Assembly (NCBI RefSeq): GCF_006265175.1
Contig: NZ_VDCQ01000027.1
Location: 1-64,000, forward strand
Length of the DNA stretch: 64,000 nt
From: Paenibacillus hemerocallicola
GTDB taxonomy: Bacteria > Bacillota > Bacilli > Paenibacillales > NBRC-103111
Direction: 5' to 3'
The translations under genes and the position numbers were made by a program. The notes under the pieces were generated by a model that had not been told where the DNA came from, did no database searches, and was given only the letters and a program-made list of their open reading frames with translations. Positions 62,021 to 64,000 of this stretch are shown here, in pieces; the stretch's first letter is position 1, and each line of letters starts with the position of its first letter.

Positions 62021-64000
62021 GTGAAGCTGGAAACGATCGCAACGGATATCGCCGTCATCGGCGGCGGATTGGCGGGCGTATGCGCGGCCGTAGCGGCAGC
62101 CCGATTGGGGCATGCCGTGGCACTCGTGCAGAACCGTCCGGTTCTGGGAGGCAATGCGAGCAGCGAAGTGCGCGTATGGGTTAGCGGAGCTTCGGCTACG
62201 GGTACTCATCGCTATGCCAGAGAAACCGGAATTATGGGCGAAATGTTCGTCGAGAATCAATACCGCAATCCGGACGGAAATCCGTATTATTGGGATATGG
62301 TCGTACTGGAGACCGTGCTGGCCGAACCGAACATTCAATTGTTCTTGAACACGGACGTACACGAGGTAGAAGCCGAGGGGCCGGAGGATGACCGGCGCAT
62401 CGTTGCAGCTACGGGTTGGATGATGGGCTCCGAGCGCAAAATCCGTTTCGAAAGCCCGGTGTTCGTCGACTGTACGGGGGACGGTCTCATCGGTTTCCTG
62501 GCGGGCGCGGGCTACAGGATCGGTCGGGAAGCGCAAGCCGAGTTCGGGGAGTCGTGGGCGCCGGACGTTGCGGACGACATTACGCTCGGCAGCACAATGC
62601 TGTTCTACACGAAGGATGTCGGCCATCCGGTCAAATACGTGCCGCCCTCGTTCGCGAAGGACATTGCGAAAACGACGATTCCGGAGCGCCGCATCATCAA
62701 AACCGGCGAGTCCGGATGTTATTATTGGTGGATCGAATGGGGCGGAGAGCTCGACACGGTCCACGAGAACGAGCGCATCCGCGACGAGCTGTGGGCGGCG
62801 ATCTACGGCATATGGGACTATATCAAAAATTCGGGGCGGTTCGAGGCCGATACGCTGACGCTCGAATGGGTCGGCTCGGTGCCGGGCAAACGGGAATACC
62901 GCCGCTTTGTCGGCGATTATATGCTGACCCAGCACGACATTCTTCGCCAGGAACCGTTCGACGACCGGGTCGCCTTCGGCGGCTGGTCGATCGACCTGCA
63001 CCCGCCGAAAGGGATGTACGCCGAGGCAAGCGGCTCGAAGCACATGTATTCCGACGGCATTTATCATATCCCGTACCGGTCGCTCTACTCGGCGAACGTA
63101 TCGAACATGCTGATGGCCGGCCGCAACATCAGCGCCTCGCACGTCGCGTTCGGCACGACGCGGGTCATGGCGACGTGCGCGATCATGGGGGAAGCCGCGG
63201 GAACGGCGGCATCCCTATGCGCCGGGAAAGGCGTCACGCCCCGCGCCGTGTACCGGGACCATATGGAGGAACTGCAGCAGACCTTGCTGCGTCAGGATGC
63301 CGCCTTGATCGGAATCGCCAACCGCGATCCGCTCGATCTTGCGCGGAGGGCGGAAGCGTCCGCTTCCAGCGCGCTTGAGGCGATTGCCGTGGAACAACCG
63401 GACGAATCGATTCGGCTTACCTCCGACGTCGCGTTATTGTTCCCCGTCGATCCCGCAATCGGGCGGCTGGAGCTGCTGGCGGACGTAGCGGCCGGGACCG
63501 TGCTCGAAGTCGAGCTGTGGGACACGGGACGGGAGGAGAACTACATTCCGCATCGGCTCATCGTGCGCGACGCCGTCGCCGTAGAGCCCGGGGAGCGTCA
63601 ATGGGTGCCGGTAAGCTTGCCGTGGCGTCCGGCTGAGCCGCGTAACGCCTTCGTAATCGTCAGGTCGAACGACGCCGTCTCTCTGTGGCTGTCGCACCTG
63701 CCTTTGAACGGGGCGCTCTCGTTCGTCCGCGGGAAGAAGCCGATCGTCGATCCGAAGCTGGAGGAGAAGCAGCCGTCGCAGCCGATCGTCGAATGGAGCA
63801 TGCGGAAGACGGTGCGAAAGCCGTTCTGCTTCCGGCTGGCGGACAAAACGTCGGCCTATGGAGCGGACCGCGCGGTTGACGGTTATGCGCGTCCCTACGG
63901 CGGTCCGCATATGTGGGTGTCGGAGCCGATGGGCGGCCGGGAGGAGTGGCTGGAGCTGCAATGGCCGGAGGCGGTCGCGCTGTCCGAGGTGGAGCTCGTC
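62021..64000 (+). CDS. FAD-dependent oxidoreductase, partial (runs off window)
   Basis: At least 660 residues, open to the window end. The GTG at 62021 follows AAGGGTGAGAG. The dinucleotide motif DIAVIGGGLAGVCAAVAAAR is at 9-28, followed by QNRPVLGGNASSEVRVW, the pattern of FAD_oxidored (PF12831) proteins that act on sugars or glycans. CTGDGLIGFLAGAGYRIGRE binds FAD. The final 80 residues (ADKTSAYGADRAVDGYARPY, WLELQWPEAVALSEVEL) look like the start of a discoidin/carbohydrate-binding domain. No signal peptide. Confidence 0.85.
   Translation, partial: MKLETIATDIAVIGGGLAGVCAAVAAARLGHAVALVQNRPVLGGNASSEVRVWVSGASATGTHRYARETGIMGEMFVENQYRNPDGNPYYWDMVVLETVLAEPNIQLFLNTDVHEVEAEGPEDDRRIVAATGWMMGSERKIRFESPVFVDCTGDGLIGFLAGAGYRIGREAQAEFGESWAPDVADDITLGSTMLFYTKDVGHPVKYVPPSFAKDIAKTTIPERRIIKTGESGCYYWWIEWGGELDTVHENERIRDELWAAIYGIWDYIKNSGRFEADTLTLEWVGSVPGKREYRRFVGDYMLTQHDILRQEPFDDRVAFGGWSIDLHPPKGMYAEASGSKHMYSDGIYHIPYRSLYSANVSNMLMAGRNISASHVAFGTTRVMATCAIMGEAAGTAASLCAGKGVTPRAVYRDHMEELQQTLLRQDAALIGIANRDPLDLARRAEASASSALEAIAVEQPDESIRLTSDVALLFPVDPAIGRLELLADVAAGTVLEVELWDTGREENYIPHRLIVRDAVAVEPGERQWVPVSLPWRPAEPRNAFVIVRSNDAVSLWLSHLPLNGALSFVRGKKPIVDPKLEEKQPSQPIVEWSMRKTVRKPFCFRLADKTSAYGADRAVDGYARPYGGPHMWVSEPMGGREEWLELQWPEAVALSEVELV

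Overview
The window looks like chromosomal DNA of a spore-forming, moderately high-GC Firmicute of the Paenibacillaceae (Paenibacillus/Cohnella type). Evidence: strong AGGAGG-type ribosome binding sites, a LiaFSR/PspA envelope-stress operon, SspI-type spore protein, a GerA-type germinant receptor operon, a T-box riboswitch, Lpl/Yte-type sugar ABC systems with large AraC regulators, and many short palindromic intergenic repeats. No rRNA, tRNA, CRISPR array, prophage or intact transposase was seen. The genus is an inference from gene content only.

Layout. 1-588 is repeat-rich non-coding DNA. 589-1080 is a small secreted protein. 1376-6035 is a lia-like operon with two PspA proteins, a PspC-domain protein, LiaI- and LiaF-like membrane proteins and the LiaS/LiaR two-component pair. 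6311-7021 is a GntR regulator. 7109-11957 is a LacI-controlled group (Tat-exported beta-helix protein, LacI regulator, orphan sugar-binding lipoprotein) sharing three identical operators. 12624-17765 is a five-gene catabolic operon (M20 hydrolase, metallo-beta-lactamase fold, class V aminotransferase, TIM-barrel isomerase, Zn alcohol dehydrogenase) with an AT-rich operator resembling the one in front of the gntR gene.

17891-29395 is mostly housekeeping: GNAT acetyltransferase, YwmB, glucose-6-phosphate dehydrogenase, a Tat-exported phosphoesterase, release factor 3, a sensor kinase/regulator pair, SspI, KtrA and a TrmH-family methylase. 29418-31808 holds a probably frameshifted MazF-like toxin, then a glutamine T-box and glutaminyl-tRNA synthetase. 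31925-41720 (minus strand) is a sugar-uptake and glycan-degradation locus: AraC regulator, toroid-fold enzyme, two permeases and two tandem paralogous binding proteins. 41972-44722 is an Rrf2 regulator with a flavin-dependent oxidoreductase and an MFS exporter.

45960-52626 is the most striking part: an ectoine uptake (ehuBCDA) and ectoine/hydroxyectoine synthesis (ectA, ectB, then ectoine synthase and ectoine hydroxylase fused in one 417-residue protein) cluster on one strand, ending in an overlapping 141-residue protein of unknown function. An atypical winged-helix response regulator sits just upstream.

52938-64000 contains thioredoxin reductase, a 1 kb repeat-rich gap with a MITE-like palindrome, a GerA-type germination operon with a small D-type subunit, an HxlR/YceI pair, a stand-alone LspA-like protease, and an AraC regulator divergent from an FAD-dependent oxidoreductase that runs off the window end.
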